A DNA stretch of 64,000 bases, from the NCBI GenBank assembly GCA_001898075.1, contig MKSD01000001.1, positions 610,108 to 674,107 of the forward strand, in the 5' to 3' direction. This document shows positions 1-9,428 of the stretch, in pieces. A program made the position numbers and the translations under genes. This stretch comes from Alphaproteobacteria bacterium 40-19 (GTDB taxonomy: Bacteria > Pseudomonadota > Alphaproteobacteria > Holosporales > Holosporaceae). How positions within the stretch are numbered: position 1 is the stretch's first letter; every line of letters starts with the position of its first letter. Below the pieces are notes generated by a model. The model searched no databases. It was not told where the DNA came from and was given only the letters and a program-made list of their open reading frames with translations.

Positions 1-115
1 TCTAATAAAAACGTTTTTTAGAAAATATTTGTAAAAATAAATAAACAATGAATTCGTTGTTTATCAAAAATATCAATTCTAAGATGACGTTATACAGCAT
101 TTATTGAGAAGTTTC

Positions 116-1981
116 ATGACAACAACTTTCAAGAGATTTTTATTCACAGCACTTTTTGCAGGCATCTTTTCACAAGTCCAGGCAGTCAAGTTAGAAGGTA
201 CCACAGTCAAAGGATCCCATGATTCAAAAGCAAAAACCTGCCATCTAACACTTTCCCCAGGACCTCATAAGACGGAGGTTTTTAATACTTTTCGCGACAA
301 GTATTTAAAAAACAGCCCTATTCAAATGATCACAATTTCGGATGGACCAGATGGGCAGAATGAAGTAGGAAAAGAATCAGGATATCATCACCTGATAACA
401 ACCATCAAATCTCTTGCCTTGCATAACCCAGGCGTATTAGAAGAAACAAGTATAGAGATTTCTGGACAATCTCCTCTTATTGCAGAGCTATTAAAGGGAA
501 ATAAACTGTACGTAGATATTGTACAGAATTTGATTCATGCCCGTGAAGAATTGGCTAAGACAAAAGCATTAGAAACAAACACAGAACCTGGAATGGTTCA
601 ACGGATTATCAATACAGTTAAACCTAAGCCTTCAATTCAAGAAAAAAATATAGAAGAATCTGAAAAAAGTTCAAAAAAGATTCACGACGATACGCTCCCA
701 TCCGTTCCAGTTCCACACACCCCCGTGGCTCGGCCTTTACCCCCTTCTGGAAATTTTATTTACCTTAACGGAACAACTGCCAAGATTTCAGAATCAAACA
801 TGAGTATCTTTAATTCAATTGGAAACACATATTACAGGGGTATTACTTTTGATAATACGGTAACAGGGTCTACTGCTTTAGTTAACTTGAAATATCTAGA
901 AGACTCTACTTTTGAAGCAGAAGAGAACCCAGGAAAAGTAGCTCATGAGATGATTAAAAGCAATCCGGGCGCTGCCATTCGGTGGTATGGATCTAACGAT
1001 CCCGTAGCTACACAGTTTCCAAATCCTAACACTGAATTGGATGTCATTAATTTGATTAAAGACAATGGCCCAACCGGGCTAGACGAGCTAAGAGTCACTA
1101 TTATAGGCCCTGACACAAGTGGCGGTGATATAGACCACAACACCCAATACGGAAAACATCATACGAGCTTAGAGTACGCAAATGGCAAGTCCCAGCTTTG
1201 CGTTCCTTTTGGACCTCTTTTGGGTGCTGTAGCAACAGATCAACTAACCACCACAGAGATTTACGGGACGCCACAGCCTATAGCTGTTCCTGATGGAGTC
1301 TATTACCCCGTCAGTCCTACTGGCACCCTAGGATCAGACGACCTATTAAAACAAACTAACAAAAGTGCACCGAATGAATACTCTTTCTATTTCAGAAATA
1401 TTGTATTGGACACTACAGAAAACAACGCCAACACAAATACACTGGACAGTACAGGTACATGGAGAACAGAACTTTCAAAGTTATATAACGCTGTAGTTGC
1501 CGATTGTCCACAAGATATTTCTTTTACCAATAACGATCCATCTTATAGCTCAGTGATCGCGGATTTGGAAAATGGCCGTTTGGATCCTACAACAACTTTA
1601 ACCAATCTTAACACAACCACAGCCCCTGCAAATGCGGAAGGCACCACTTCCCAGACTTTAGGCTTTAGTGTCGACGCAGATGGTAGCTACGACGCGACTC
1701 AAAACTCAGGTACTTTTGTACAAGCTTTGTGGTTTATGAACATGCTTCCTAAAGGAAAAGGGGAAATTGTCGTTGGTAACGCTCAGAGTGAACTCTATCT
1801 TACGTCTGACGCATTGACAGATAAGGTAACATTAACAATCGGAGAGGATGAATACAACCTGTGGAATGGGGTAGCCACATTAGATTCTGCTGCTAGCCGT
1901 AAAAGAGTTGGTAGCTTGCTTGATAAGACTATTCCTTTACCAACTAATCTGCAGATTAAAAAACGAACCATCAAGGAATAA
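116..1981 (+). CDS. Exported protein of unknown function
   Basis: A 621-residue protein that I do not recognise. Residues 1-24 look like a Sec signal peptide: a Lys/Arg pair, a hydrophobic LFTALFAGIFS core and a likely cut after VQA. The rest is hydrophilic and has no transmembrane segment. A Lys/Glu-rich stretch near residues 155-195 runs into a Pro-rich linker (PVPHTPVARPLPP) that divides a shorter N-terminal part from a larger Asn/Thr/Gly-rich C-terminal part. I chose ATG 116 because GAGAAG lies a few bases before it; an in-frame TTG at 104 would add only four residues. The gene stands alone and is followed by a strong terminator. A periplasmic, surface or secreted role is inferred from the signal peptide only. 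Confidence 0.75.
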   Translation: MTTTFKRFLFTALFAGIFSQVQAVKLEGTTVKGSHDSKAKTCHLTLSPGPHKTEVFNTFRDKYLKNSPIQMITISDGPDGQNEVGKESGYHHLITTIKSLALHNPGVLEETSIEISGQSPLIAELLKGNKLYVDIVQNLIHAREELAKTKALETNTEPGMVQRIINTVKPKPSIQEKNIEESEKSSKKIHDDTLPSVPVPHTPVARPLPPSGNFIYLNGTTAKISESNMSIFNSIGNTYYRGITFDNTVTGSTALVNLKYLEDSTFEAEENPGKVAHEMIKSNPGAAIRWYGSNDPVATQFPNPNTELDVINLIKDNGPTGLDELRVTIIGPDTSGGDIDHNTQYGKHHTSLEYANGKSQLCVPFGPLLGAVATDQLTTTEIYGTPQPIAVPDGVYYPVSPTGTLGSDDLLKQTNKSAPNEYSFYFRNIVLDTTENNANTNTLDSTGTWRTELSKLYNAVVADCPQDISFTNNDPSYSSVIADLENGRLDPTTTLTNLNTTTAPANAEGTTSQTLGFSVDADGSYDATQNSGTFVQALWFMNMLPKGKGEIVVGNAQSELYLTSDALTDKVTLTIGEDEYNLWNGVATLDSAASRKRVGSLLDKTIPLPTNLQIKKRTIKE

Positions 1982-2026
1982 AGTCAAAAATAGACTTTCC
2001 TTTTAAACCTCCCCCACCTTTCAACC

Positions 2027-2050
2027 CTCCCCCGCCTTAGGGGGAGTTTT
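2027..2050 (+). terminator. Rho-independent terminator of the first gene
   Basis: CTCCCCC (2027-2033) pairs with GGGGGAG (2040-2046) around a 6-nt loop, and TTTT follows directly. It lies 46 bases past the stop of the exported-protein gene. Confidence 0.85.
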
Positions 2051-2100
2051 GTATTGTACAAGTCATACCAATTTATATCGTGCTGGTTATATTGTACCGA

Positions 2101-3399
2101 TTATGTCGAGCTGGTCCCAGCGTCAGGGACCAGCTTTTCATTGGCATGACTGATGATGGGATTGCTTCGGTAATGCAACCGCCTCAAATCCCCCTTCAAA
2201 CGTTCGATGTTTAGGCTAGATGAAGGTGTCTTTTTCAAACACGCCAAGGCCAAATTACGAAAACCCGACTGACCTTGCGGTGTATCGCTGTATTCTATTT
2301 CCAAAACTTGGGGCCCAAGGACCTTACCTTCTTGAACTGCGGCCACATTTCCGATAGCACTGCCATCGACACAAAAGGCTTTGACAGGTTTGACGTATAA
2401 CAACGATGGAGGTTTTTTTATTGTTTTTTTCACAACAGACTTCACAACATCCGTCTTAGCAACTTCCATCTTAGGAGCCTCCCCTGCTGTCCCCGAAGCA
2501 GACTCTGGGGAAGGGGTATCTGAAGGGGAAGGGGTATCTGAAGGAGCAGGATTCGCTAAGGAAACGGATGGATCAGAAGGAGGTGTAGATGTTAAGGAAG
2601 GATCAGAAGGGGGAACCGAGTCTGTTATTAAGGGGGGTGAAACGGGCGTACTTAAATCTGTAGATCCCATCATCGCGGCGTCTGAGGGGGCAGTAGATGG
2701 CGCTGAAGAAGGAGGAGCTGCAAGTTCTGACGGAATGACCGAAGTAGCCGGAACTATAGGATCAGGTGTTGGGACAATAGGTGTAGGCTGCGCCACAGAC
2801 GGCATCATGGGGGCTACCGCCACAGGAGCCGGAGGCATTATAGGCATAGGCATAGGAACAGAAACAGGATCTGAAAACCCGGCCATTCCTGCCATGATAG
2901 GCGCACCAGCCAAAGGAGCAACAAGTCCACCATCAGAAATACCGCCTGCAGAAAAATTGGCAGTACCAGGCAATCCTTGCAAATTTTGCACACCATGATG
3001 CATCTGGTCGCTCTGAGGATGGTTTGTTGAATTGGCCCAGCCCTGATTCCCCAAGTGATGCGTTACACCAGGATGTGAAACATGTCCGCGAACTGGAACA
3101 GAACCTGGAATAACCGAGTGCTGTCTGTTCTGGATAGAAGGAGGTACACCGTGTGATCTTTGCCCTCCTGATCTGTTGGGTGCATGTAAATTTCTGGGGA
3201 TAGGAACAGCCGTTCTAGGCAAGGAAGCTCTGACCTGTGGCGCTACGACTGAATGTGGCACCCGGGCCCGCCCAGAAAACGCAGAAACGTGTCTATGGGC
3301 AGGATGGAAAGCACCCCCAGAATGAGGCCCTGCATGGATTTTACCTTCTTTCAGAGCCATCAACCCGAGCACAATTTGCAAACATATATTTTTTTTCAT
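2101..3399 (-). CDS. Exported Pro/Ser-rich protein with a repetitive linker
   Basis: A 432-residue protein without a family assignment. The N-terminus has a short signal-like segment (KKNICLQIVLGLMALKEGKIHA). Residues about 25-170 are rich in His, Gly and Pro. Residues about 195-320 are low-complexity Pro/Ser/Thr with imperfect repeats of PSDPS and SDTPSP. A compact C-terminal part (about 345-432) has a different composition and holds two Cys (AFCVDGS and LACLKK). The layout suggests a signal peptide, a stretched wall- or periplasm-spanning linker and a small folded tail. The antisense frame over the repeats is open by composition only. The gene stands alone between the first gene and era and converges with the first gene. 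Confidence 0.7.
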   Translation of the reverse strand: MKKNICLQIVLGLMALKEGKIHAGPHSGGAFHPAHRHVSAFSGRARVPHSVVAPQVRASLPRTAVPIPRNLHAPNRSGGQRSHGVPPSIQNRQHSVIPGSVPVRGHVSHPGVTHHLGNQGWANSTNHPQSDQMHHGVQNLQGLPGTANFSAGGISDGGLVAPLAGAPIMAGMAGFSDPVSVPMPMPIMPPAPVAVAPMMPSVAQPTPIVPTPDPIVPATSVIPSELAAPPSSAPSTAPSDAAMMGSTDLSTPVSPPLITDSVPPSDPSLTSTPPSDPSVSLANPAPSDTPSPSDTPSPESASGTAGEAPKMEVAKTDVVKSVVKKTIKKPPSLLYVKPVKAFCVDGSAIGNVAAVQEGKVLGPQVLEIEYSDTPQGQSGFRNLALACLKKTPSSSLNIERLKGDLRRLHYRSNPIISHANEKLVPDAGTSST

Positions 3400-3513
3400 T
3401 TTTATAAAAGTTTTTGTTTATTTTAAACGATAAAAATGAAATGCTTTTGAATTTTTTTACAAGAAATTAGCTTGATTACAAAAAAGAAAAATTATATGAC
3501 AAAATTGATTTGA

Positions 3514-3756
3514 AAAATATATTTCAGGCAAGGGAACCCAAGGCAGATTTCTGGTTATCAAAATAAATTGTTAACTGCTATTACAGAGATGTTGCCCGAT
3601 ATCAAGATACCCTCCAAAAAGACAATATTAGCCCATACCCAGGAATAAATTGAATCCAACTCTCAACAGGACAGCGAATTCAGCGCCCAAGAGCCTTTAA
3701 TAGATCCTGACAAGAAAACAGCAGATAACAAATTGTACTTTAGCGACAACAAATAA
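3514..3756 (+). pseudogene. Possible small gene remnant with one internal stop
   Basis: One forward frame is open from 3514 to a TAA at 3754-3756, interrupted only by TAA at 3646-3648. Its two halves (about 44 and 35 codons) have protein-like composition, for example ISGYQNKLLTAITEMLPDIK before the stop and QEPLIDPDKKTADNKLYFS after it. There is no start with a ribosome binding site and no recognised family, so it could be chance. It is the only coding-like content in the 434-base gap between the Pro/Ser-rich gene and era. Confidence 0.25.
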
Positions 3757-3776
3757 CAGTCTGCATCAATCCACCT

Positions 3777-3813
3777 ACAGAGCGGAATTCTGCGCTCTGT
3801 GCTCTTGTTTTTT
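3777..3813 (+). terminator. Terminator-like hairpin
   Basis: ACAGAGCG (3777-3784) is an exact inverted repeat of CGCTCTGT (3793-3800), and a T6 run follows at 3808-3813. The T run is on the plus strand, so it would end plus-strand transcription from the remnant at 3514-3756. It lies just beyond the 3' end of the converging era gene. Confidence 0.45.
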
Positions 3814-3833
3814 AAAAAATCTCTTTGCGTTTT

Positions 3834-4709
3834 CTATTCAAAATTATATTTTCCAGACCAAGCCGGATCCACTTTGACAAACAAAGTCAGATATACGGGG
3901 CATTGATTAAAATCTTCCATATCCATCCTGGCTAAACTTCCAATATGCTTAATGCGCCTTCCGTGGTGCCCTAACACCAACCTACGATGCCCCTCTTTTT
4001 GAACAAAAATAGCCTGCCAAATTGCCAAGTTTTTTTTGGATCCTGCAGACCATTGAAAATCTTCGGTTTCTACATGCGTTCCATAGGGAATTTCTTGATG
4101 TACGCTGTTAAAAACTTTTTCCCGAGTTATTTCTGCCATGGAAAAAGCCCAAGGAACTTGCGTTACCTCTTCTTTGGGAAACAGCCAAGGCCCTTGCGGC
4201 GTCAACTTCTTCACTTGATCCATCACCACATCAATCCCTTTTCCAGTCTTACAAGAGACAGGAAAATAGCCCACAATCTGATCTTGTAATTCTGCATACC
4301 TCCCAATGAGGGGTAAAATCTGATCTTTGGGAAGTAAATCCATTTTATTCATGACCATCAACAAAGGTTTTTGCCGCTGCAAACATTCTTTAACCAATAA
4401 ATCTGTCACGGCAAAATCAGGTTTTTTACAATCAATCATAATCAAACAAACGTCTGCTTGTTTTGAAGATTTCCAGGCAATACGACTCATGGTTTTTTGC
4501 AAAAGCCCATCGGGTGATAAAATTAATCCTGGTGTATCCACAAAAATGATTTGGTAATCCTCTTGGCACGCAATCCCATAAATAGAATTACGGGTGGTAT
4601 TGGGTTTATCGCATACAATAGCTACTTTTTGTCCCGTAACATAATTAACAAAGGTTGATTTTCCTGCATTAGGTGCCCCTAGGATAGCCACCATAGAACA
4701 AAAATTCAT
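3834..4709 (-). CDS. era: GTPase Era
   Basis: Ribosome-assembly GTPase that binds the 3' end of 16S rRNA; 291 residues, close to the usual length. Visible GTPase motifs are G1 GAPNAGKS (about residues 11-18), G3 DTPG (about 58-61), G4 NKMD (about 121-124) and a G5-like PVSCKTGKG. The C-terminal third fits the KH domain, including FVQKEGHRRLVLGHHGRRIK. The ATG overlaps the rnc stop by one base (TAATG), so era is translated right after RNase III, the common rnc-era order. Confidence 0.97.
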   Translation of the reverse strand: MNFCSMVAILGAPNAGKSTFVNYVTGQKVAIVCDKPNTTRNSIYGIACQEDYQIIFVDTPGLILSPDGLLQKTMSRIAWKSSKQADVCLIMIDCKKPDFAVTDLLVKECLQRQKPLLMVMNKMDLLPKDQILPLIGRYAELQDQIVGYFPVSCKTGKGIDVVMDQVKKLTPQGPWLFPKEEVTQVPWAFSMAEITREKVFNSVHQEIPYGTHVETEDFQWSAGSKKNLAIWQAIFVQKEGHRRLVLGHHGRRIKHIGSLARMDMEDFNQCPVYLTLFVKVDPAWSGKYNFE

Positions 4710-5422
4710 TATTTCTCCTTATCTTGTAAAAAATCTAACGCCAACTTAGCTGCTTGTTGTTGAGCTTCTTGCTTAGAACCAGCTTGCGCTAAAAATTCTG
4801 CCCCACCGTCTAGCACGACTTTAATGGTAAAAATTGGACTATGACTGGGACCTGAAACAGATTCAATATCATAACAAGGCAAAGGACGTTTATTTTTTTG
4901 TAAAAGTTCTTGAAGCGCAGATTTACTGTCCACCGGAGTTTGGCTGTCCAGATTCATAAAAGGTTTCCACCACTCCTTAATAACGTCTGCCAAAATTTTC
5001 CAATCCAGACAGTCTAAATAAATAGCACCAATCAAAGCTTCACAGGCATTAGAAACAATTGTCATACGAGCACTTTCTTGTTTTTTTTCTGTATAAAGGA
5101 AAGATTCCAAATGCAAGGACCGCCCCACCTCGTAAACCCTACCACGGCTGACCAAAAAAGCCAAACGTTTTGTTAACTCCCCTTCACAAGCCTTAGGGTA
5201 AAGCCCATAAAGCCAAAAGCTCATTACAGCCCCCAAAACGCGGTCTCCTAGAAACTCTAGACGTTCAAAATCTTTACCTCCGCTGCTTGAATGCCAAAGC
5301 GCCTGGTGCAAAAACTGTTGATTTTTAAAGCAATACCCTACCTTCTTTTGAAAAGAAAGCAGGCGTCCAGCAGATAAAGTGACAGTCTTCAATCTCTTTT
5401 CCAACAACAATTGATTCTTCAT
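4709..5422 (-). CDS. rnc: Ribonuclease III
   Basis: Double-strand-specific endoribonuclease for rRNA and mRNA processing; 237 residues, normal length. The signature ERLEFLGDRVLGAV holds the first two acidic catalytic positions. The second catalytic segment reads SNACEALIGAIYLD: the Glu matching E. coli Glu117 is present, but the position matching Asp114 is Asn. A dsRNA-binding domain follows (SKSALQELLQKNKRPLPCY ... SKQEAQQQAAKLAL). The gene lies upstream of era with a one-base overlap, so the two should be cotranscribed. The Asn may be a tolerated metal-site variant or may lower activity. Confidence 0.96.
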   Translation of the reverse strand: MKNQLLLEKRLKTVTLSAGRLLSFQKKVGYCFKNQQFLHQALWHSSSGGKDFERLEFLGDRVLGAVMSFWLYGLYPKACEGELTKRLAFLVSRGRVYEVGRSLHLESFLYTEKKQESARMTIVSNACEALIGAIYLDCLDWKILADVIKEWWKPFMNLDSQTPVDSKSALQELLQKNKRPLPCYDIESVSGPSHSPIFTIKVVLDGGAEFLAQAGSKQEAQQQAAKLALDFLQDKEK

Positions 5423-5517
5423 TATATCAAGTCAGATTCTTAGAACAACCAAACTTTTAAAAATCTTATTTTTATGCTAAAAATTGACTCAATCTGCAAA
5501 AGAAAATCCCATTTAGA

Positions 5518-6714
5518 ATGGCCCTGATTCATAAAATTCAAAAACAATATATTTTTATTATTTTGGTATTCCTGTATATTCTTATTTTTTATCCCGGATT
5601 CATGTCTGAAGATTCCATGTCGACTTATGCCTCAGCTCAATCAGGAATATATAAAGATTCAATCCCCCCTACTCTTTCTTGGGTTTGGGGAGTTTTGGAT
5701 ACAGTTTACCCCGGCCCTGCCTTGATGTTTTTAATCAATATGGCTCTGCTGTGGAGCGGTGTTTATCTGCTAGCGTTTCATCTAGTCAGAACAAATAAAC
5801 TATTTTGGATCACCGTTTTAATGCCTTACACACCTTGGATCATGACATATGCAGGCTTTATATGGAAAGACGTTATCTTCACGTTTGGATATGGGCTATT
5901 AGCCATGATTTTGTGCTTCAAAGATGAAAATCAAAAGCGTTTTTCATTTCCAGGAAGTATCCTTTTCTTTGGATTACTTTTTTATGCAACGTCAGTGAAA
6001 TATCAAGCACAGTTTGTGGCACCCTTCATGTGTTTTTGGTTTTGTCGACTACAATGGCCTCGTGACCGACAGGTTTTGAAATTTTTGAAGGCAGTTCTTT
6101 TCAGCGCCTCAATAGGGGCAAGCCTTTTTTACGTTGACCAGAAACTTATACCTGCTGAGGGGCGCACTCATTTTTGGCAATACGTCAAAATTTACGATTT
6201 AGCAGGCATCAGCGTACGTTGTCATAAAATTTTACTGCCAGACTTTTTAGTCCGCACCCACGATCTTAAGGTTATTCGAAAAAAATATGATTTTTTGTGG
6301 GAGCCTTTAATCCGGTATCCGGATTCTCCGCTAAGAGCAACCTACAGCGATGAAGAGCGCACCATTTTACAAAAAACCTGGCAAAAAGCTGTGATCTTTT
6401 ATCCTTTCAGTTATTTGGCGCATCGCTTTTGGGTCTTTTTTCAAGGCACAGTCAATGGTCCCTACCTGAAGTTGATTTTGGGACGCTGGGGTAGGATTTT
6501 TTCTTACTCTTTGTTGTTCCCTTTTCAGGTGTGGTTTGCCTTTTCCAGACATTTTTCTTTTTCCGTACGCTATTTAAATCGCACGGGACTAAGCTTAATG
6601 GCTATTTTGTTTGTTTTTTCCTTGGCTGGAACTCCCCGATACATTTATTTCAGCATTTACTTATTTTTTCTGTCTGTGCCTTTGGCACTGCAATCTTATC
6701 AAGTCAAATCATAA
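5518..6714 (+). CDS. Polytopic membrane protein, GT-C glycosyltransferase-like
   Basis: A 398-residue membrane protein with about nine to eleven hydrophobic helices. After helix 1 comes FYPGFMSEDSMSTYASAQSG, an acidic loop of the kind that follows the first helix in GT-C fold lipid-linked sugar transferases (YPG...DS...Q...G). A WKDV motif sits near residue 117. This supports a GT-C or DUF6020-like membrane transferase, but I cannot name donor or acceptor. No strong ribosome binding site precedes ATG 5518, so the start is less sure than the stop. Its last six bases overlap the end of the converging downstream gene. It stands alone and diverges from rnc. Confidence 0.6.
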   Translation: MALIHKIQKQYIFIILVFLYILIFYPGFMSEDSMSTYASAQSGIYKDSIPPTLSWVWGVLDTVYPGPALMFLINMALLWSGVYLLAFHLVRTNKLFWITVLMPYTPWIMTYAGFIWKDVIFTFGYGLLAMILCFKDENQKRFSFPGSILFFGLLFYATSVKYQAQFVAPFMCFWFCRLQWPRDRQVLKFLKAVLFSASIGASLFYVDQKLIPAEGRTHFWQYVKIYDLAGISVRCHKILLPDFLVRTHDLKVIRKKYDFLWEPLIRYPDSPLRATYSDEERTILQKTWQKAVIFYPFSYLAHRFWVFFQGTVNGPYLKLILGRWGRIFSYSLLFPFQVWFAFSRHFSFSVRYLNRTGLSLMAILFVFSLAGTPRYIYFSIYLFFLSVPLALQSYQVKS

Positions 6715-7125
6715 AGCCCTGTGGCAGATACCCCACTTCCATTCTGCTAGACGACGTAAAGAACGCTTAAGGCGATAAGTAAACGCTACATCCACGGCTT
6801 TTTCAAAATATTGAAAGGCCTCTTTCTTTTTTTCAAACAAAAGGAAATTTCCTATCCCCATATACAACACATACATGGTTTTAGGATCGCAGCCCTTCAT
6901 CTTCTTCAGTAACATAAAGGTTTGTTCAAAATCAAGACCAATCCATGCTTGCAGTAAAATCAATTTTTCTATTTCAGATAATCTGTATCGGGAACGCAGC
7001 GTACTAACTATATGTTCATAAATTTTCTTTCGAAAAGGTCCTCGCTTTTGGATGCCAAATTCTATCAGTTTCTCCAGACTCCAGGACTTTAAATCTTGCA
7101 TTGGGTCAAACATAATCTTCTGCAA
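6709..7125 (-). CDS. Small helical protein of unknown function, TPR-like
   Basis: 138 residues, largely alpha-helical, basic and without a signal peptide. The stretch YMGIGNFLLFEKKKEAFQYF with the following EKAVDVAF resembles one tetratricopeptide repeat, so a protein-protein contact role is possible. It ends six bases into the preceding plus-strand gene (convergent overlap). Its start is nine bases after the stop of the exported protein at 7135-7935, so the two probably form a two-gene operon. Confidence 0.55.
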   Translation of the reverse strand: MQKIMFDPMQDLKSWSLEKLIEFGIQKRGPFRKKIYEHIVSTLRSRYRLSEIEKLILLQAWIGLDFEQTFMLLKKMKGCDPKTMYVLYMGIGNFLLFEKKKEAFQYFEKAVDVAFTYRLKRSLRRLAEWKWGICHRAL

Positions 7126-7134
7126 ACGTCTCCT

Positions 7135-7935
7135 TTAATGAGGCAACCAATAGTGCCAAGGCGCATAAGGTTTGGGAAAAAGATGGTTCGGTTCTTTTTT
7201 GTCTAACAGATGTTCTAACAAATTCATAACTTGATGACCAAGATAAGGTAAAAAATTCTTCTGCATTAAAGTATTGTAAGTATCAAAGTGCTTTTGATGA
7301 TATTTTTTAAATTTTTTTTCCAGGATACTACCTTTGTTTGAAGCTATATAAACTTGCTTTATAGACCCATAAATTTTTTGACAGCCATTTTTTGTTTTTA
7401 CAAAAATCATCACTGTGTAACAAGCAGAAAAAAAGATTTTTCCGTCACAAAAAGTAAAGTTCATTCCACTGCCCTCTGCTTGAATGGGGAGTACGTAATA
7501 AGTGACAGGTGCAATCACAATCAGACTATCTAATCCTTGTTTTCTAAAGAACTCTTCCACTCCACCGACATGAACACTATTGACTTCTACGCCCCAGATA
7601 CCCTCTATCATAGATCCAGACAAATGCGTTTGGGGATCTGAAAAAGTCACAGGTATAAATTGACAGTCTGTTGTGTTCTGAGCTTTGAAAACTTTGGCAA
7701 TAAATTGACCTACAGTCTTATTAACATCATCATAAAAACACAATCCTTTTTCAGGAAAAATGGATTGCCGTCTAGCCCCTTGAACTAATAGAGCCCTTTC
7801 CTGAAAAAACAAACCTCCTTTTTTTGGGAAAACAGATAAAATCCCAATCCTCTTGCCATAATTTTTTTTAAAATCTGAAGCTCGGCTGATATTATAAAAT
7901 AATATCAAAGAAAAAAGTATTTTAAACATAATCAT
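7135..7935 (-). CDS. Exported protein of unknown function
   Basis: 266 residues with a clear N-terminal signal peptide (MFKILFSLILFYNISRAS). ATG 7935 and ATG 7929 are both possible starts and differ by two residues. The mature part has several Cys (GLCFYDD, DCQFIP, FCDGKIFFSACY, NGCQK), which suits an oxidised periplasmic or secreted protein. I see no catalytic motif. It is first in a probable operon with the TPR-like gene. Its 5' end diverges from the exported-family pseudogene at 8049. Confidence 0.6.
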   Translation of the reverse strand: MIMFKILFSLILFYNISRASDFKKNYGKRIGILSVFPKKGGLFFQERALLVQGARRQSIFPEKGLCFYDDVNKTVGQFIAKVFKAQNTTDCQFIPVTFSDPQTHLSGSMIEGIWGVEVNSVHVGGVEEFFRKQGLDSLIVIAPVTYYVLPIQAEGSGMNFTFCDGKIFFSACYTVMIFVKTKNGCQKIYGSIKQVYIASNKGSILEKKFKKYHQKHFDTYNTLMQKNFLPYLGHQVMNLLEHLLDKKEPNHLFPKPYAPWHYWLPH

Positions 7936-7991
7936 AATATAAGTTTTTTATTTTTTAAACATTCAACAATTTTAATGTCAATAAAAATTTG

Positions 7992-8020
7992 TTGACTTTT
8001 ATTTTGATTTTAATTTAAAT
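7992..8020 (+). promoter_or_regulatory. Likely sigma70-type promoter of exported-family copy A
   Basis: TTGACT (7992-7997), 17-base spacer, TTAAAT (8015-8020), 28 bases before the ATG at 8049. The -10 is a moderate match. Copies B and C of the same family have similar TTGA-based promoters. Confidence 0.45.
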
Positions 8021-8048
8021 TATCATTGCGTCATTTTATTGATTTGAA

Positions 8049-9350
8049 ATGTTAAACAAATTATTTCTAATTTTATGTTATTTCGTCTCTTCTTTCACAA
8101 ATGCACAGCACGTCGTCTACAAAAATGACCATGTCTGCCCCAGTTCCGATGATAACTTAGAAAAAATCTATACCCAAATTCTATGTCCTAACGCCCCAAG
8201 TTCTACTCAAGAACTCAACACGATTTTGAAGAATGAATACAAAGAGTATTCCGTAAAATATATGCCCCTGGGCCAATATCAATTGATGGCGTTGGATTCT
8301 TTACAGCACGAAGGCCCCTACGGACAAGAGCCCTGGAAAGAAAAGTCTCTAGAGTTCTATTTTAAGGATCGTTTTTCTGAAGTGTTTCAAGATCCACATA
8401 ACGGCTATATTGCAAACAGTTTGGTAGAAGGTTATTATTCCCACTCTGAAAATACTGAAAAAGATTCTTTATCTTTTTATACAAATTTAAATCGGGGATT
8501 TTTATATCAATTTGGTATCATTCAAGATTATATTGCAGAAAAAGACCGGCATCATCAGACTCCTGCCCAGACTTGGCAAGAAAGTTGCCCTTCCCCGGAA
8601 GACGTCAAAAAAATTCAAAATCCTAAACGTTTAAGTGTTGTAGAAAAAATAAAAAACTGGGCTTGGGGCTTGGATAAAGAAGAAACTTGACATACAAAAA
8701 AAGAGATTTTTCTAAAAATCTGCCAGCATGAAAAGGAAGCTGAAGAAAAAAATCAACTACTTCTAATCCGTTTTTCAAATGGTATCACAAAAAATAACTG
8801 TACTACAGAAAAAGTCAAGATCGATTCTACTAACCAAGGGAAAGAAAATTACGGAAAAAGCCTTTCTTTTGGGGTAGGTTTTTTTCAGTCTCTCATAGCA
8901 GTGGGTTATGGGGGAGGCCCTTGGTTTTACACACATCTTAATATCGGCTATGGATTACCCGTCGATAAAAACGATAGTCGCTTTTTTATTCCTCCTTTAC
9001 ATGCCTTAACTCTTTTAGAATGGAACGGAGAATTTCATGCCCGCAGTAAGCTACCCTGGAATAAAACTTTTGGCCCCTTTGTGCCCCAAGCCGGTAATGC
9101 GTTAAAATTGGGACTGAATCCGTACTCGGATAAAGTCTGCATCCATCCAGATTTTTGCTATATCCCGGAAGAAGGAACCCCTAGTCTAAAGGAATGGTGA
9201 GCTCAACTAGACTACTTTATGATAGATCACGCGATTGCTTTAAAAAATAAAGAGCTCTTTGAACACACTGTTAAAAAGCAAAAGAGAGACAAGTCTCCTC
9301 AAAAGTATCAAACGCGCAGTGTTGTGCGTGGACAAAGAAAAATTTGGTAA
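8049..9350 (+). pseudogene. Exported paralogous family, copy A, with two in-frame TGA codons
   Basis: One forward frame runs from ATG 8049 to TAA 9348-9350 and is broken by TGA at 8688-8690 and TGA at 9198-9200. All three segments align with the intact paralogue at 40945-42213 and the frameshifted one at 43928-45593. The N-terminus has a signal peptide and AQHVVYKNDHVC, like AAHVLFKGQVVC in copy C. The middle holds IDSTNQGKE, nearly the same as in copy C, then SLSFGVGFFQ, YGLPVDKND and GEFHARSK. After the second stop, MIDHAIALKN matches LIRAVPLKD of copy C. The second TGA aligns with a Cys in copy C, one base from TGT or TGC. A short tail homologous in style may continue in another frame to 9432. 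Translation would give only a 213-residue N-terminal piece. The function is unknown. Confidence 0.85.
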
Positions 9351-9428
9351 AAACTTTGTCTTTGTTATGAGCACACATAATCTGGTATGGCAGTTACACC
9401 CTAGAGCAACCCTGCGAATACGGAAAGC

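Noticed and set aside
2381-2998. Gly/Glu-rich forward reading frame inside the Pro/Ser-rich gene
   Set aside because: It is the antisense of the PSDPS repeats, and its composition follows from the repeat codons. It has no ribosome binding site.
8688-9200. TGA read as Trp or selenocysteine in copy A
   Set aside because: TGA is the normal terminator of several intact genes here (atpI, prmC-overlapped secA, the TPR-like gene), other pseudogenes are broken by TAA and TAG as well, and no SECIS-like element was found.
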